A stretch of DNA of 64,000 nucleotides from assembly GCF_014695585.1 (NCBI RefSeq), contig NZ_JACJON010000067.1:248001-312000 (forward strand), given 5' to 3'. How positions within the stretch are numbered: position 1 is the first letter of the stretch; each line of letters starts with the position of its first letter. The notes under the pieces were generated by a model. It was given only the letters and a program-made list of their open reading frames with translations, searched no databases and was not told the origin of the DNA. Both the position numbers and the translations under genes were made by a program. The DNA is from Microcoleus sp. FACHB-831 (lineage in GTDB: Bacteria; Cyanobacteriota; Cyanobacteriia; Cyanobacteriales; FACHB-T130). Shown here one piece after another: positions 27,701 to 35,716 of this stretch.

Positions 27701-27765
27701 CGCAGCAATACTCAGAGATGCCACCCGCTCCACGCGCTGAGCGGCGGGAATCTTCTGGTGAGTAA
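24751..27765 (+). CDS. Class A penicillin-binding protein (transglycosylase/transpeptidase), PBP1A type
   Basis: A 1004-residue bifunctional peptidoglycan synthase. Order: a Ser/Glu/Pro-rich cytoplasmic N-terminus, one membrane helix (about 163-185), the GT51 domain with AAEDRRFYQHHG (catalytic Glu about 240), GGSTLTQQLAR and RKLREFRLAQKIE, then the transpeptidase domain with SxxK (GSTFK, about 513), SIN and KTGT (about 690). The start is GTG 24751, 5 nt after GGAGGAG; the in-frame TTG at 24724 lies upstream of this site. The C-terminal 240 residues are unusual: Arg-rich (YRPRRRR) and built partly from exact 20-residue repeats. Confidence 0.93.
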   Translation: MAKFISKLKEISHKLNTGSSTEPDQPPLSDSQPGNPSQVSTEPENHLHDSKPEAGSSVSTEPGTLVVSDRKPEQTITPASGSEKLTRSLARVKEISTKLSNYMRVGVSPETGKFLLLEGETDVDTPALERQKLIRSLNHLKHQSTQAVIQAFSGPKPLHRNYKFWLGVGVGGGAIALGGVWISVERGLPDVNDVVTYVRDGTITIKAADGTILQQQGEATHEKLKIEQIPKPLIQAFIAAEDRRFYQHHGVDYQGIGRAFVSNLMARNVVEGGSTLTQQLARIVFLDQQRSFWRKLREFRLAQKIEDKLTKEQILERYLNLVYLGSGAYGIADASWVYYSKPLDQLTLPEMAMLASMAPAPSVYSPFVNEKVAKDHRNLVLQRMRDSGFITPQQAQEAIATPLTTKRSAPKRLTREAPYFTDYIQQQIPKYVSPDLIDRGGLTIETTLNPNWQQIAEEAIKKTIEENSKGQNFDQAAMVAVDPRNGQIKAMVGGKDFYQNQFNRVTQAQRQPGSTFKMFVYSTAIAAGFTPFRGYEDAPYTVDGYTPKNFSESYQGWLNMRDALTNSINVIAVKIMMDVGYQPVIDTARKMGIESPLKPTPSLALGNSEVNLLELTSAYGTLANKGMHVKAHGITRILGRDGNIIYEGKFKPERALQEDTTAITTWMLRNVVNNGTGGAAQLNDRPVAGKTGTSDEARDLWFIGYIPQLVTGVWLGNDNDDPTWGSSSTAAETWNKFMAKAVEGMPKEEFPKRPDELEGRKPQIKVQPIKAKNVLYGRVNSDDSDDSPRPRRRRYQEETSSNNNSTNYRPRRSRYRNNSDDNSNEYRPRRRRVITSQQSDSSENTYRPRRRRVITSQQSDSSENTYRPRRRRVITSQQSDSSENTYRPRRRRVITSQQSDSSENTYRPRRRRVSTSQLSENQSTPRYRRRYPSADNNSGYSTPVRRRYRQSSASNYSPSRRYRTQNTEVTRTYTPPAPRAERRAQQYSEMPPAPRAERRESSGE
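27229..27490 (+). repeat. 60-bp tandem repeats in the penicillin-binding protein tail
   Basis: Slightly more than four head-to-tail copies of a 60-bp unit encode YRPRRRRVITSQQSDSSENT. The copies differ only at a few third positions (GGCGCG/GGCGTG, AGA/AGG), so the array is recent. The unit length keeps the frame, so copy number can change without disrupting the protein. Confidence 0.9.
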
Positions 27766-27920
27766 GTTGCCAGTTGGCGACTGGGAAGTTGAAGCCAAAA
27801 GTATTTTACTTTTTACTTACCCATATCTACCACTAGCGCCGGGGATCAAACTTAGGAGTGATAAATGATACTCTCAAGTTTGATAGCATGACTTAAATAC
27901 GAATAAGGAGTTGACAAGTA

Positions 27921-28145
27921 ATGCATTTACTGATGGAAGCTGTTGCTGCCAATCCTAATGCGCCTCATTTTCCAGTTACTTTTACCGCTGTGTATGCAGT
28001 TGGGTTTATAGCTGCTGTGACTCTTGGCTCGGTTGCCTGGTACAACTCAAAACGCCCTGTGGGTTGGGAAGATAAGGATCGTCCTGATATTGTGCCTGAA
28101 GTTAAGAAAGAAGCAAATCCAGGATTGGGTAAGCCGATCAAGTAA
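27921..28145 (+). CDS. psb35: Photosystem II assembly protein Psb35
   Basis: A 74-residue protein with one transmembrane helix (FTAVYAVGFIAAVTLGSVAWY) followed by NSKRPVGWEDKDRPDIVPEV, which I recognise as the Psb35 pattern. Known of the family: Psb35 stabilises the CP47 assembly module and its associated high-light-inducible proteins in Synechocystis. AAGGAG lies about 10 nt before ATG 27921. It is monocistronic and faces the convergent gene at 28232. The name rests on motif memory. Confidence 0.8.
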   Translation: MHLLMEAVAANPNAPHFPVTFTAVYAVGFIAAVTLGSVAWYNSKRPVGWEDKDRPDIVPEVKKEANPGLGKPIK

Positions 28146-28162
28146 GAAAGGCTACATAAACA

Positions 28163-28219
28163 AAGTCGTGGCTAGCTGTGAGCGGAGCCTTGACAATTAG
28201 GTTGGCACGGCCACGACTT
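28163..28219. terminator. Stem-loop between convergent genes
   Basis: AAGTCGTGGC (28163-28172) and GCCACGACTT (28210-28219) are perfect 10-base arms with a loop of 37 nt, lying between the stops of psb35 and the glycine-zipper gene. They could serve as a shared transcript end; no T-run is present. Confidence 0.5.
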
Positions 28220-28231
28220 AACATCAATCAT

Positions 28232-28876
28232 CTAACGGAGAGCCAAATCAGAGCGAAGTTTTAAGGCCAAATCGGTGTTGGGGTTAATGACAACAACATC
28301 AACTTTTTTGCGACCCAATACTAGGCCGCCTGCTGCACCCGCTCCAGCGCCACCTAGAACTTCTAATATAGAGATCTTTTTATCTCCTGTAAGACCTGAG
28401 AGGGCAGCCGCCGCAGCTCCACCAATTGCAGCACCTTTCAAGATCGAACTGGTGTTAGCTCCTCGGCGCACTTCTTGGCTTCTGGTAATTACGCTAGAAG
28501 TGGCATTGATATACTGCCTTCTACCTTGCGATCGCACCAATTCTTCAGCAATAAACTGCGATCCTCCCTCTGCTGGTTGCAGTTTACCCACTATTCTACT
28601 GCCAGCAGGAATTAATATCGTCCCTGTACGGCTTTTGACGTTTGCTGCCACTATTAAGGTTAAGGGCACGCTCTCTTTGGGACTGACAACAATTTTTTCT
28701 GCTTTGTCATACAGAACGGGTATTGAAGTCCCGTTGGGGATTACAATCGTCTGGTTCTGATATGCAGTTTGAGCAACAGCAGGCGCGGTTGCCACGATGG
28801 GTGCAGCTACACCACCCATCATTGAGAGGGCAATTAGTACAGATGCTCCAGATTGCCAGCGCTCGATCTTAGGCAT
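28232..28876 (-). CDS. Secreted glycine-zipper protein with TrbI/VirB10-like strand motifs
   Basis: About 214 residues. The signal peptide is KIERWQSGASVLIALSMMGGVAAP...AVAQT. The middle part has IPNGTSIPVLYD and ILIPAGSRIVGKLQPAEGGSQFIAEELV, like the beta-strand motifs of VirB10/TrbI-type proteins. Near the C-terminus are two Gly/Ala-rich stretches (GAAIGGAAAAALSG, GGAGAGAAGGLVLG) that look like a glycine zipper or a membrane hairpin. ATG 28876 has GAAGAG upstream; the frame extends to 28912 without a better site. It is an exported cyanobacterial protein of unknown role. Confidence 0.72.
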   Translation of the reverse strand: MPKIERWQSGASVLIALSMMGGVAAPIVATAPAVAQTAYQNQTIVIPNGTSIPVLYDKAEKIVVSPKESVPLTLIVAANVKSRTGTILIPAGSRIVGKLQPAEGGSQFIAEELVRSQGRRQYINATSSVITRSQEVRRGANTSSILKGAAIGGAAAAALSGLTGDKKISILEVLGGAGAGAAGGLVLGRKKVDVVVINPNTDLALKLRSDLALR

Positions 28877-29235
28877 AATAGAAAACTCTTCATAATACAT
28901 CGGTACTATCACCAGACGGCAATGCAGTGACTTTGTTTCTGATTGCTGTTTTTGACATCGGCTGCGGTTTGGTCGTTGTTGCTCGTTTCACCCAGCCAAG
29001 TGCGATGCTTTATTTCAATCCGCGATCGCGATTTTTACATAGCTAAGTGCGCCGTAATACTTCAAATCTGGGGAAGGAACAGCAGTACAAGGGCTAGTGT
29101 TTATTGGCGCACAAAGCTAGGCACTGCAACATTGCCTTTTACATTAAAAGTTCCTTCCCATCTTCTGCCTTCAGCGTAGTTGCTATGCAAAAACGTCATT
29201 ACATAATGCATCGCCTTAATTATTCGACATCTTTT
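28877..29235. other. Intergenic region upstream of the nitrate operon promoter
   Basis: No supported gene. A 78-codon frame at 28943-29179 has no ribosome binding site, is rich in repeats of Ser/Leu/Arg and is not convincing. Confidence 0.45.
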
Positions 29236-29277
29236 GTAACAGAAGATACGAAACAATACAAACCAGGCCCGTAAAGT
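29236..29277 (+). promoter_or_regulatory. NtcA-activated promoter of the nirA-nrtABCD operon
   Basis: GTA-N8-TAC at 29236-29249 is a perfect NtcA box. Exactly 22 nt later comes TAAAGT (29272-29277), matching the TAN3T -10 element. This is the textbook spacing of class II NtcA promoters, in which the NtcA site replaces the -35 box and 2-oxoglutarate favours binding under nitrogen limitation. Transcription would start near 29284, leaving a leader of about 284 nt before nirA. Confidence 0.88.
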
Positions 29278-29391
29278 ATTGTGTAGAAAGTAATTAACAC
29301 AAAACTGCCGCCGTCAAAGCGATCGCCGAACCGTAGATTTAAACATCATCGTCCGCCTTACCTGAAGCGGCAAAAATGGCAAAACAATTAA

Positions 29392-29416
29392 CCAAAGCCT
29401 AGAAAGTAGGCTTTGG
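29392..29416 (+). promoter_or_regulatory. Stem-loop in the nirA leader
   Basis: CCAAAGCCTA (29392-29401) and TAGGCTTTGG (29407-29416) form a perfect 10-bp stem with loop GAAAG, in the middle of the predicted leader. No T-run follows, so it is not a simple terminator. It may affect mRNA stability or translation. Confidence 0.6.
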
Positions 29417-29567
29417 CTAGCTATAGCTATGCATTAAATAGTTAAGTCGCACGGTCACAAGATATACGGATCTAATTCAATAGTCCGCATAACTTAAAGA
29501 ACACAGCAGTTTCATTTCAGGTGTAGATGACTAACTCGAATAGGCAGTAAGCAAAAAGGTTAAAGAT

Positions 29568-31100
29568 ATGACAAGCACAGCCACTCCGACAGCAAGCCTC
29601 AATAAATTTGAAAAATTAAAAGCCGAAAAAGACGGTCTAGCGGTGAAAGCCCAGCTGGAGGAATTTGCCCGGATTGGCTGGGAGGCAATGGATGAAACAG
29701 ACCGCGAACATAGACTAAAGTGGCTGGGAGTGTTTTTCCGACCAGTAACTCCCGGCAAATTCATGATGCGGTTGCGGCTACCTAACGGAATTATAACCAG
29801 CAATCAAATGCGGGCGCTAGGGGAAGTATTGCAACGTTACGGCTCAGATGGATATGGCGACATTACTACAAGGCAAAACATCCAGTTGCGGGGAATAAGG
29901 ATAGAGGATTTACCAGAAATTTTCCAAAAATTTAGGCAAGTTGGGTTAACCAGCGTCCAGTCTGGGATGGACAACGTGCGGAACATTACAGGTTCGCCAG
30001 TAGCCGGACTGGAAGCAGGGGAATTGTTTGATACGCGGGAACTGTGCAACCAATTGCAGGATACGATCACCAACAATGGAGAAGGCAACAAAGCTTTCAG
30101 CAACCTGCCGAGGAAATTTAACATAGCGATCGCAGGTTGCCGCGACAACTCAGTACACGCTGAAATCAACGACCTCGCCTTCATACCCGCCTATAAAAAC
30201 GACCAGTTCGGTTTTAACATCATAGTCGGCGGCTTCTTCTCAGCAAAACGTTGCGATGCCGCCATTCCCCTAGATGCCTGGGTTGTGCCCGAAGACGTTA
30301 TTGATGTCAGCAGAGCAATTTTAGAAGTTTATCGCGACCAAGGACTGCGAGCCAATCGCCAAAAAGCCCGTCTCATGTGGCTTATCGACGAAATGGGTAT
30401 TGAAAATTTCCGCGCCGAAGTGGAAAAATACCTGGGACGCCCAATGTCACCAGCCGCACCCAAAGACGAAATCGACTGGGACAAGCGTGACCACATCGGT
30501 ATTTATCAGCAAAAACAACCAGGCTTGAAGTACGTCGGCTTGCACGTACCTGTAGGGCGCCTGTTGGCCGGGGATATGTTTGACCTAGCTCGACTAGCGG
30601 AAGTCTATGGGGGGAGCGAAATTAGGCTTACAGTAGAGCAAAACGTCATCATCCCGAATATTCCTGACTCTCGCTTAACTCAATTTTTAGCGGAACCGCT
30701 ACTCGAAAAATTCTCTACAAACCCCGAACCCTTAACACGGACAGTAGTTTCATGCACTGGCGCTCAATTTTGCAACTTTGCCTTAATTGAAACCAAAAAC
30801 CGCGCGATCGCTCTGATTAAAGAACTAGAAGCAGAGTTAACAATGCCTAAACCAGTGAGGATTCACTGGACTGGTTGCCCCAACTCTTGCGGACAACCCC
30901 AAGTCGCAGATATCGGTTTGATGGGAACAAAAGTTCGCAAAAACGGCAAAACCGTAGAAGGCGCAGACATATATATGGGCGGCACGGTGGGCAAAGAAGC
31001 TCACCTGGGAAATTGCGTGCAAAAAAGCGTTCCCTGCGAAGATTTAAAGCCCGTCTTGATGAATTTGTTAATCGAGAATTTTGGAGCCGAGAAAAAGTAA
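29568..31100 (+). CDS. nirA: Ferredoxin-nitrite reductase
   Basis: A 510-residue siroheme and [4Fe-4S] enzyme that reduces nitrite to ammonium with six electrons from ferredoxin. Both half-domains are seen: GDITTRQNIQLRGI (siroheme pocket) and a second TVEQNVIIPNI. The cluster ligands are SCTGAQFC (about 396 and 402) and CPNSC (about 437 and 441). The length is normal and there is no C-terminal ferredoxin extension. It is the first gene after the NtcA promoter, and nrtA follows after 71 nt, as in classic cyanobacterial nir operons. Confidence 0.97.
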   Translation: MTSTATPTASLNKFEKLKAEKDGLAVKAQLEEFARIGWEAMDETDREHRLKWLGVFFRPVTPGKFMMRLRLPNGIITSNQMRALGEVLQRYGSDGYGDITTRQNIQLRGIRIEDLPEIFQKFRQVGLTSVQSGMDNVRNITGSPVAGLEAGELFDTRELCNQLQDTITNNGEGNKAFSNLPRKFNIAIAGCRDNSVHAEINDLAFIPAYKNDQFGFNIIVGGFFSAKRCDAAIPLDAWVVPEDVIDVSRAILEVYRDQGLRANRQKARLMWLIDEMGIENFRAEVEKYLGRPMSPAAPKDEIDWDKRDHIGIYQQKQPGLKYVGLHVPVGRLLAGDMFDLARLAEVYGGSEIRLTVEQNVIIPNIPDSRLTQFLAEPLLEKFSTNPEPLTRTVVSCTGAQFCNFALIETKNRAIALIKELEAELTMPKPVRIHWTGCPNSCGQPQVADIGLMGTKVRKNGKTVEGADIYMGGTVGKEAHLGNCVQKSVPCEDLKPVLMNLLIENFGAEKK

Positions 31101-31118
31101 AAAGTTTTTACTTTTTTC
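31091..31118 (+). promoter_or_regulatory. AT-rich stem-loop at the nirA stop
   Basis: AAAAAGTAAAAA and TTTTTACTTTTTT are complementary arms overlapping the nirA stop and followed by T. They could form a weak terminator or attenuator that lets part of the transcripts end after nirA. Confidence 0.45.
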
Positions 31119-31171
31119 ATTAAAGTTTTGACTTTTCCAAAGTATCTGCTAGTGAGGAGAACACACAGAAA

Positions 31172-32539
31172 ATGAGCAATCTTTCCCGACGTAAATTCAT
31201 CATCACAGCAGGAGCAGCCGCAGCAGGCAGCATAGTAGTTCATGGCTGTACTAGCAGCAGCAACTCTACCCAAACACCAGCGGCAAACACTACCCCCACA
31301 GCCGCAGCAAGCGGCAGTCCTGTACCAACCGCCAGCGTCGCAGGCACGGCTGACAGCCCAGAAGTCACAACCGCCAAGCTAGGATTCATTGCCCTAACAG
31401 ATTCTGCACCTTTAATTATTGCCCAAGAAAAAGGCTTATTTGCCAAGTACGGCATGACAGATGTCAAGGTCGAGAAGCAAGCTTCCTGGCCTGTAACTCG
31501 CGACAACTTGGAGCTAGGTTCAGCAGGGAATGGCATTGATGGGGCACATATTTTGAGTCCCATGCCTTACTTCATGTCCTTGGGTCAGACCAAAAACAAG
31601 CAGCCAGTGCCGATGTACCTCTTGGCGCGGTTGAATACCAACGGACAGGCAATTTCTATTGCTAATAGTTACAAAGAATTTAAGGTCGGTCTAGACAGCA
31701 AAGGGCTGAAAGATGCCTTTGCAAAACTCAAAGCAAGCGGCAAAAACGACATCAAGGCAGCGATTACGTTTCCTGGTGGAACCCACGACCTATGGATGCG
31801 TTACTGGTTAGCATCTGGTGGTATAGATCCCACAAATCAACAGGTTATTTCTGTCGTACCCATCCCCCCTCCCCAGATGGTAGCGAATATGAAAACAGGC
31901 GGTATGGAAGCTTTTTGCGTGGGAGAACCTTGGAACGCGCAGCTAGTTAACCAAGGCGCAGGTTACACCGCCTTGCTAACAGGAGAACTGTGGAGAGACC
32001 ATCCAGAAAAAGCGTTTGCAATGCGGAAAGATTGGGTGGATAAAAATCCCAAGGCTACAAAAGCAATTTTGATGGCAATACAAGAAGCCCAGCAGTGGTG
32101 CGACAAACCAGAAAACAAAGAGGAGATGTGCAAACTTGTCTCCGATGAGAAGTGGTTTAAGGTGCCAGCTAAAGATATTATCGAGCGAGCCAAAGGCAAC
32201 ATTGATTACGGTGATGGTCGCCCGCCTGTAACTAATAGTCCGCTACTGATGAAGTTCTGGGCAGATAACGCTTCTTATCCTTACAAGAGCCACGATATGT
32301 GGTTTTTAACTGAGAACATTCGTTGGGGCAATATTCCGGCTGATACGAAGGTTAAGGAACTTGTTGACCAAGTGAACCGCGAAGATATTTGGAAAGAAGC
32401 AGCTAAAACTCTTGGAGTTCCGGCGGCTCAAATTCCTACTAGCAGTTCGAGGGGCGTTGAGACGTTTTTTGATGGTGTCAAGTTTGACCCAGATAAGCCA
32501 GAAGACTACTTGAAGAGTCTCGCAATCAAGAAAGTTTAG
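31172..32539 (+). CDS. nrtA: Nitrate/nitrite ABC transporter substrate-binding lipoprotein
   Basis: A 455-residue periplasmic nitrate-binding protein anchored to the membrane. The N-terminus carries a twin-arginine-like SRRKF, a hydrophobic segment and a lipobox ending in VHGC (Cys about 26), followed by a Ser/Thr/Pro/Ala linker (to about 65). The binding domain begins TTAKLGFIALTDSAPLIIAQEKGLF and contains IPPPQMVANMKTGGMEAFCVGEPWN. GAGGAG precedes ATG 31172. It is homologous to the C-terminal half of nrtC two genes downstream. Confidence 0.96.
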   Translation: MSNLSRRKFIITAGAAAAGSIVVHGCTSSSNSTQTPAANTTPTAAASGSPVPTASVAGTADSPEVTTAKLGFIALTDSAPLIIAQEKGLFAKYGMTDVKVEKQASWPVTRDNLELGSAGNGIDGAHILSPMPYFMSLGQTKNKQPVPMYLLARLNTNGQAISIANSYKEFKVGLDSKGLKDAFAKLKASGKNDIKAAITFPGGTHDLWMRYWLASGGIDPTNQQVISVVPIPPPQMVANMKTGGMEAFCVGEPWNAQLVNQGAGYTALLTGELWRDHPEKAFAMRKDWVDKNPKATKAILMAIQEAQQWCDKPENKEEMCKLVSDEKWFKVPAKDIIERAKGNIDYGDGRPPVTNSPLLMKFWADNASYPYKSHDMWFLTENIRWGNIPADTKVKELVDQVNREDIWKEAAKTLGVPAAQIPTSSSRGVETFFDGVKFDPDKPEDYLKSLAIKKV

Positions 32540-32546
32540 TAGTTTA

Positions 32547-32582
32547 GGGTTCATGGTAGTGGATTGGCAAGACCATGAACCC
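32547..32582 (+). promoter_or_regulatory. Stem-loop between nrtA and nrtB
   Basis: GGGTTCATGGT (32547-32557) and ACCATGAACCC (32572-32582) give a perfect 11-bp stem just after the nrtA stop. A hairpin here can protect the upstream nrtA message and reduce downstream levels, fitting the excess of binding protein over permease usual in ABC importers (inference). Confidence 0.65.
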
Positions 32583-32629
32583 AAAAATATTTTTCGTAAG
32601 TAGGGCAGACGAGCAGAGAGAGGGAAAAA

Positions 32630-33472
32630 ATGACAGCAAAAATTGACAGCTTTCCTAGAGCCAGCGAACAGCCAAATAAGGTTGTTGACTTTATTAAGAA
32701 ACAGGTTCCAAATATTGTGCCGCCAGCGATCGCGATCGCAATATTTATGATCGTATGGCAAATCCTCTGCCCCCCCGGTTCAAAAGGATTGCCAGGCCCA
32801 ATCCAAGTGCTTATAGATACTTGGGACCCTCTGATTATTAACCCTTTTTATGATAAAGGCGGTACAGCTAAAGGTTTGGGCTTGCAAATCATTGCCAGCT
32901 TAGGAAGAGTTGGTATTGGCTTTTCATTATCAGCGATTGTTGGCATAAGTTTGGGTATCTTGATTGGCGCTAATAAATTTATGTATCGCGCTGTAGACCC
33001 GATCTTCCAAGTGCTGCGTACCATTCCGCCCCTAGCCTGGTTGCCAATTTCTCTAGCTGCCTTCAAAGATAGCCAACCATCGGCAATTTTCGTGATTTTT
33101 ATCACCTCAATTTGGCCGATTATTATCAACACAACGGTAGGCGTACAACAGATACCCCAAGACTACAGAAACGTTGCTCGCGTGTTGCGTCTGTCTAACC
33201 ATAAATATTTCTTTAAAATTCTCTTACCAGCAGCAGTACCCTATATCTTTACTGGGCTGAGGATTGGTATTGGCTTGTCTTGGCTGGCGATTATAGCTGC
33301 CGAAATGCTAGTAGGTGGCGTGGGCATCGGTTTCTACATCTGGGATGCTTACAACAATTCCTTAATGAGCCAAATTATCCTAGCGCTGATTTATGTGGGC
33401 ATTGTTGGGTTTTTTCTAGATAGGTTAGTAGGATTCATTGCCTCAAAAGTTGTCCCAGAAGAACAAAAATAG
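32630..33472 (+). CDS. nrtB: Nitrate ABC transporter permease
   Basis: A 280-residue inner-membrane permease of the binding-protein-dependent type, with about six helices. The EAA-type loop that contacts the ATPases is visible (QQIPQDYRNVARVLRLSNHKYFFKILLPAAVPYIFTG, about 178-214). The sequence fits the NrtB/SsuC/TauC subfamily. It pairs with NrtC and NrtD. The start is ATG 32630 after GAGAGGG. Confidence 0.96.
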   Translation: MTAKIDSFPRASEQPNKVVDFIKKQVPNIVPPAIAIAIFMIVWQILCPPGSKGLPGPIQVLIDTWDPLIINPFYDKGGTAKGLGLQIIASLGRVGIGFSLSAIVGISLGILIGANKFMYRAVDPIFQVLRTIPPLAWLPISLAAFKDSQPSAIFVIFITSIWPIIINTTVGVQQIPQDYRNVARVLRLSNHKYFFKILLPAAVPYIFTGLRIGIGLSWLAIIAAEMLVGGVGIGFYIWDAYNNSLMSQIILALIYVGIVGFFLDRLVGFIASKVVPEEQK

Positions 33473-33479
33473 CTTTCAG

Positions 33480-33523
33480 TAATGGGTAATCGGAAATAGA
33501 AGAAAAGTACCAGTTACCCATTA
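33480..33523 (+). promoter_or_regulatory. Stem-loop between nrtB and nrtC
   Basis: TAATGGGTAA (33480-33489) and TTACCCATTA (33514-33523) are 10-base inverted arms around a 24-nt A/G-rich loop. The sequence resembles the TTACCCATTACC elements dispersed between cyanobacterial genes. Confidence 0.5.
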
Positions 33524-33578
33524 CCAATTAACAGCTACAAGCTGAACAAGAATTAGCAATAAGTAATTACCAAATCTT

Positions 33579-35597
33579 ATGTCTGTATTTGTAGAAGTCG
33601 ATCATGTTGACAAGATATTCTCGCTAGCCAATGGTGGCAGCTATATTGCGCTCAAGAACATCGAACTGAAGATAAAACAGGGAGAGTTTGTCTCTTTAAT
33701 TGGACACTCTGGCTGTGGCAAATCCACCTTGCTGAATATGATTGCAGGTCTGGATAAACCAACTCACGGGGGCGTGATTTTAGAAGGGCGGTTGGTGACT
33801 TCTCCTGGCCCAGATAAAATGGTGGTTTTCCAAAACTATTCGCTTCTGCCTTGGTTATCTGTGCGCGATAACATCGCCTTGGCAGTGGATGAAGTTTATA
33901 AGGACAAACCTAAAGGCGAGCGCAAGGGTATTGTAGAACATCACATAGATTTGGTGGGATTGCGGCACGCTGCACACAAGCCACCCGGACAACTATCGGG
34001 GGGGATGAAACAACGGGTAGCGATCGCCCGCGCCCTAGCTATTCGCCCTAAGTTACTGCTACTTGACGAACCCTTTGGCGCGTTGGATGCCCTAACGCGG
34101 GGTGGCTTGCAAGAGCAACTGATGACAATCTGCGAAGAAAGCAAAGTCACCGCCGTCATGGTGACTCACGATGTAGACGAAGCCTTGCTGCTGTCTGACA
34201 GAATCGTGATGCTTACCAATGGCCCAGAATCTCACATTGGTCAGATTCTAGATGTTAATATTCCGCGCCCCCGCAAGCGTTTGGAAGTAGTAAACCATCC
34301 AGACTACTACGCTATGCGGAATGAAATTATCTACTTCCTTAACCAACAGAAGCGAGATAAGAAACGCAAGGCAAAAGGTGCGGCTAAACAAGTAGGCGCG
34401 ATCGCGCGTCACGGGCTGGAAAAAGTCAATCTAGAAATAGGCTTCATCCCCCTCACCGACTGTGCGCCCTTAGTAGTTGCCAAAGAAAAAGGCTTTTTCA
34501 AAAAGCACGGCTTAGAAGAAGTCACCTTAAGCCGCGAACCAAGCTGGAAAGAGATATCCAAGGGTGTCGCCACAGGTCGCTTGGATGCCGCCCAGATGGT
34601 TTCCGGTATGCCTCTTGCCATGACTCTGGGCATGCGCGGCAATACACCTATCCCTACTGTCGCCGCCTTGGTACTCGACCGCAACGGCAATTCGATTACC
34701 TTAAGCAAAAAGTTTTACCAGCAAGGCGTCCGCACCCTAGCTGACTTGAGATCCGCGATCGCTTCTGAGCCTGACAAGGTACATACCCTGGGGATGGTAC
34801 ACCCCTCCTCAATGCACAACCTGATGCTGCGCTACTGGCTAGCCGCAGGCGGTATAGATCCAGATCAAGATGTCAATCTGACCGTCATTCCGCCGCCGCA
34901 AATGATAGCCAACCTCAAAGCTGGAAGTATCGATGGCTACTGCGTTGGCGAACCCTGGAACTCGCGGGCAGTTCAGGAAGGTTTGGGCTTTGTCATTGCC
35001 ACTGACTTAGATATATGGCCCGGACATCCTGAAAAAGTGCTGGGCGTGCGCGAAGACTGGGCGAATAAACACCCTCAAACTTATATTGCCCTGGTTAAAG
35101 CTCTACTAGAAGCTTGCGAGTATTGTGAGGATCGCCGCTATCGAGAAGAAGTCGTGCAATTGCTGTGTCAGCCCCAATATGTGGGCGTCGCGCCAACCTA
35201 TATCCGCCCCGGCTTCATCGACCCCTACAACCGGGGAACCGAGGAAAAGCCTCAGCAGCTCATGCGATACAACCAATTCCATGTAGAGAATACCAACTGC
35301 CCGGGACGAGTTGAGGGTTTATGGATTTTGACTCAACTGGCTCGCTGGGGGATTACTCCTTTCCCGAAAAACTGGATTGAAATATTAGAGCGGGTACGGC
35401 GAGTAGATTTATACGGTGAGGCGGCTCGGCAGCTTGGTTGGCCTGATGTTGAGCCGGATCGCGAGCCGTTCCAACTATTTGATGGTGTGAGCTTTAATCC
35501 TGACGATCCGATTGGCTATCTCAAGCGCTTAGACATCAGACGCGAGATTCGCATCGAAGAAATCATCATTGATGCGGCGAACACAGAAGCAGCCTGA
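33579..35597 (+). CDS. nrtC: Nitrate ABC transporter ATPase with C-terminal substrate-binding-like domain
   Basis: A 672-residue fusion. Residues 1-260 are an ABC ATPase: Walker A GHSGCGKST (about 43), Q-loop VFQNYSLLPW, signature LSGGMKQR, Walker B LLLLDEPFGALDA and H-loop VTHD. From about 285 the protein is NrtA-like (NLEIGFIPLTDCAPLVVAKEKGFF, IPPPQMIANLKAGSIDGYCVGEPWN) but lacks a signal peptide, so it is cytoplasmic. Known: this domain mediates ammonium-triggered inhibition of nitrate uptake. It is full length. Confidence 0.97.
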   Translation: MSVFVEVDHVDKIFSLANGGSYIALKNIELKIKQGEFVSLIGHSGCGKSTLLNMIAGLDKPTHGGVILEGRLVTSPGPDKMVVFQNYSLLPWLSVRDNIALAVDEVYKDKPKGERKGIVEHHIDLVGLRHAAHKPPGQLSGGMKQRVAIARALAIRPKLLLLDEPFGALDALTRGGLQEQLMTICEESKVTAVMVTHDVDEALLLSDRIVMLTNGPESHIGQILDVNIPRPRKRLEVVNHPDYYAMRNEIIYFLNQQKRDKKRKAKGAAKQVGAIARHGLEKVNLEIGFIPLTDCAPLVVAKEKGFFKKHGLEEVTLSREPSWKEISKGVATGRLDAAQMVSGMPLAMTLGMRGNTPIPTVAALVLDRNGNSITLSKKFYQQGVRTLADLRSAIASEPDKVHTLGMVHPSSMHNLMLRYWLAAGGIDPDQDVNLTVIPPPQMIANLKAGSIDGYCVGEPWNSRAVQEGLGFVIATDLDIWPGHPEKVLGVREDWANKHPQTYIALVKALLEACEYCEDRRYREEVVQLLCQPQYVGVAPTYIRPGFIDPYNRGTEEKPQQLMRYNQFHVENTNCPGRVEGLWILTQLARWGITPFPKNWIEILERVRRVDLYGEAARQLGWPDVEPDREPFQLFDGVSFNPDDPIGYLKRLDIRREIRIEEIIIDAANTEAA

Positions 35598-35616
35598 TGG
35601 AAGTTTTGAGTTGTAG

Positions 35617-35664
35617 AGACGCGATACATCGCGTCTGAGTATTGAGTTAACAAACTCAATACTC
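35617..35664 (+). repeat. Two stem-loops between nrtC and nrtD
   Basis: AGACGCGA (35617-35624) pairs with TCGCGTCT (35629-35636); this is the core of the GTAGAGACGCGAT...ATCGCGTCT element common between cyanobacterial genes. Directly after it, GAGTATTGAGTT (35637-35648) pairs with AACTCAATACTC (35653-35664), a perfect 12-bp stem. Confidence 0.7.
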
Positions 35665-35716
35665 ACAAGTCAAAACTAATCAAAATTAACTAAAAACTCA
35701 CCACTCAAAACTATTC

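Noticed and set aside
28943-29179. 78-codon ORF upstream of nirA
   Set aside because: No ribosome site, no recognisable content, and composition like non-coding DNA.
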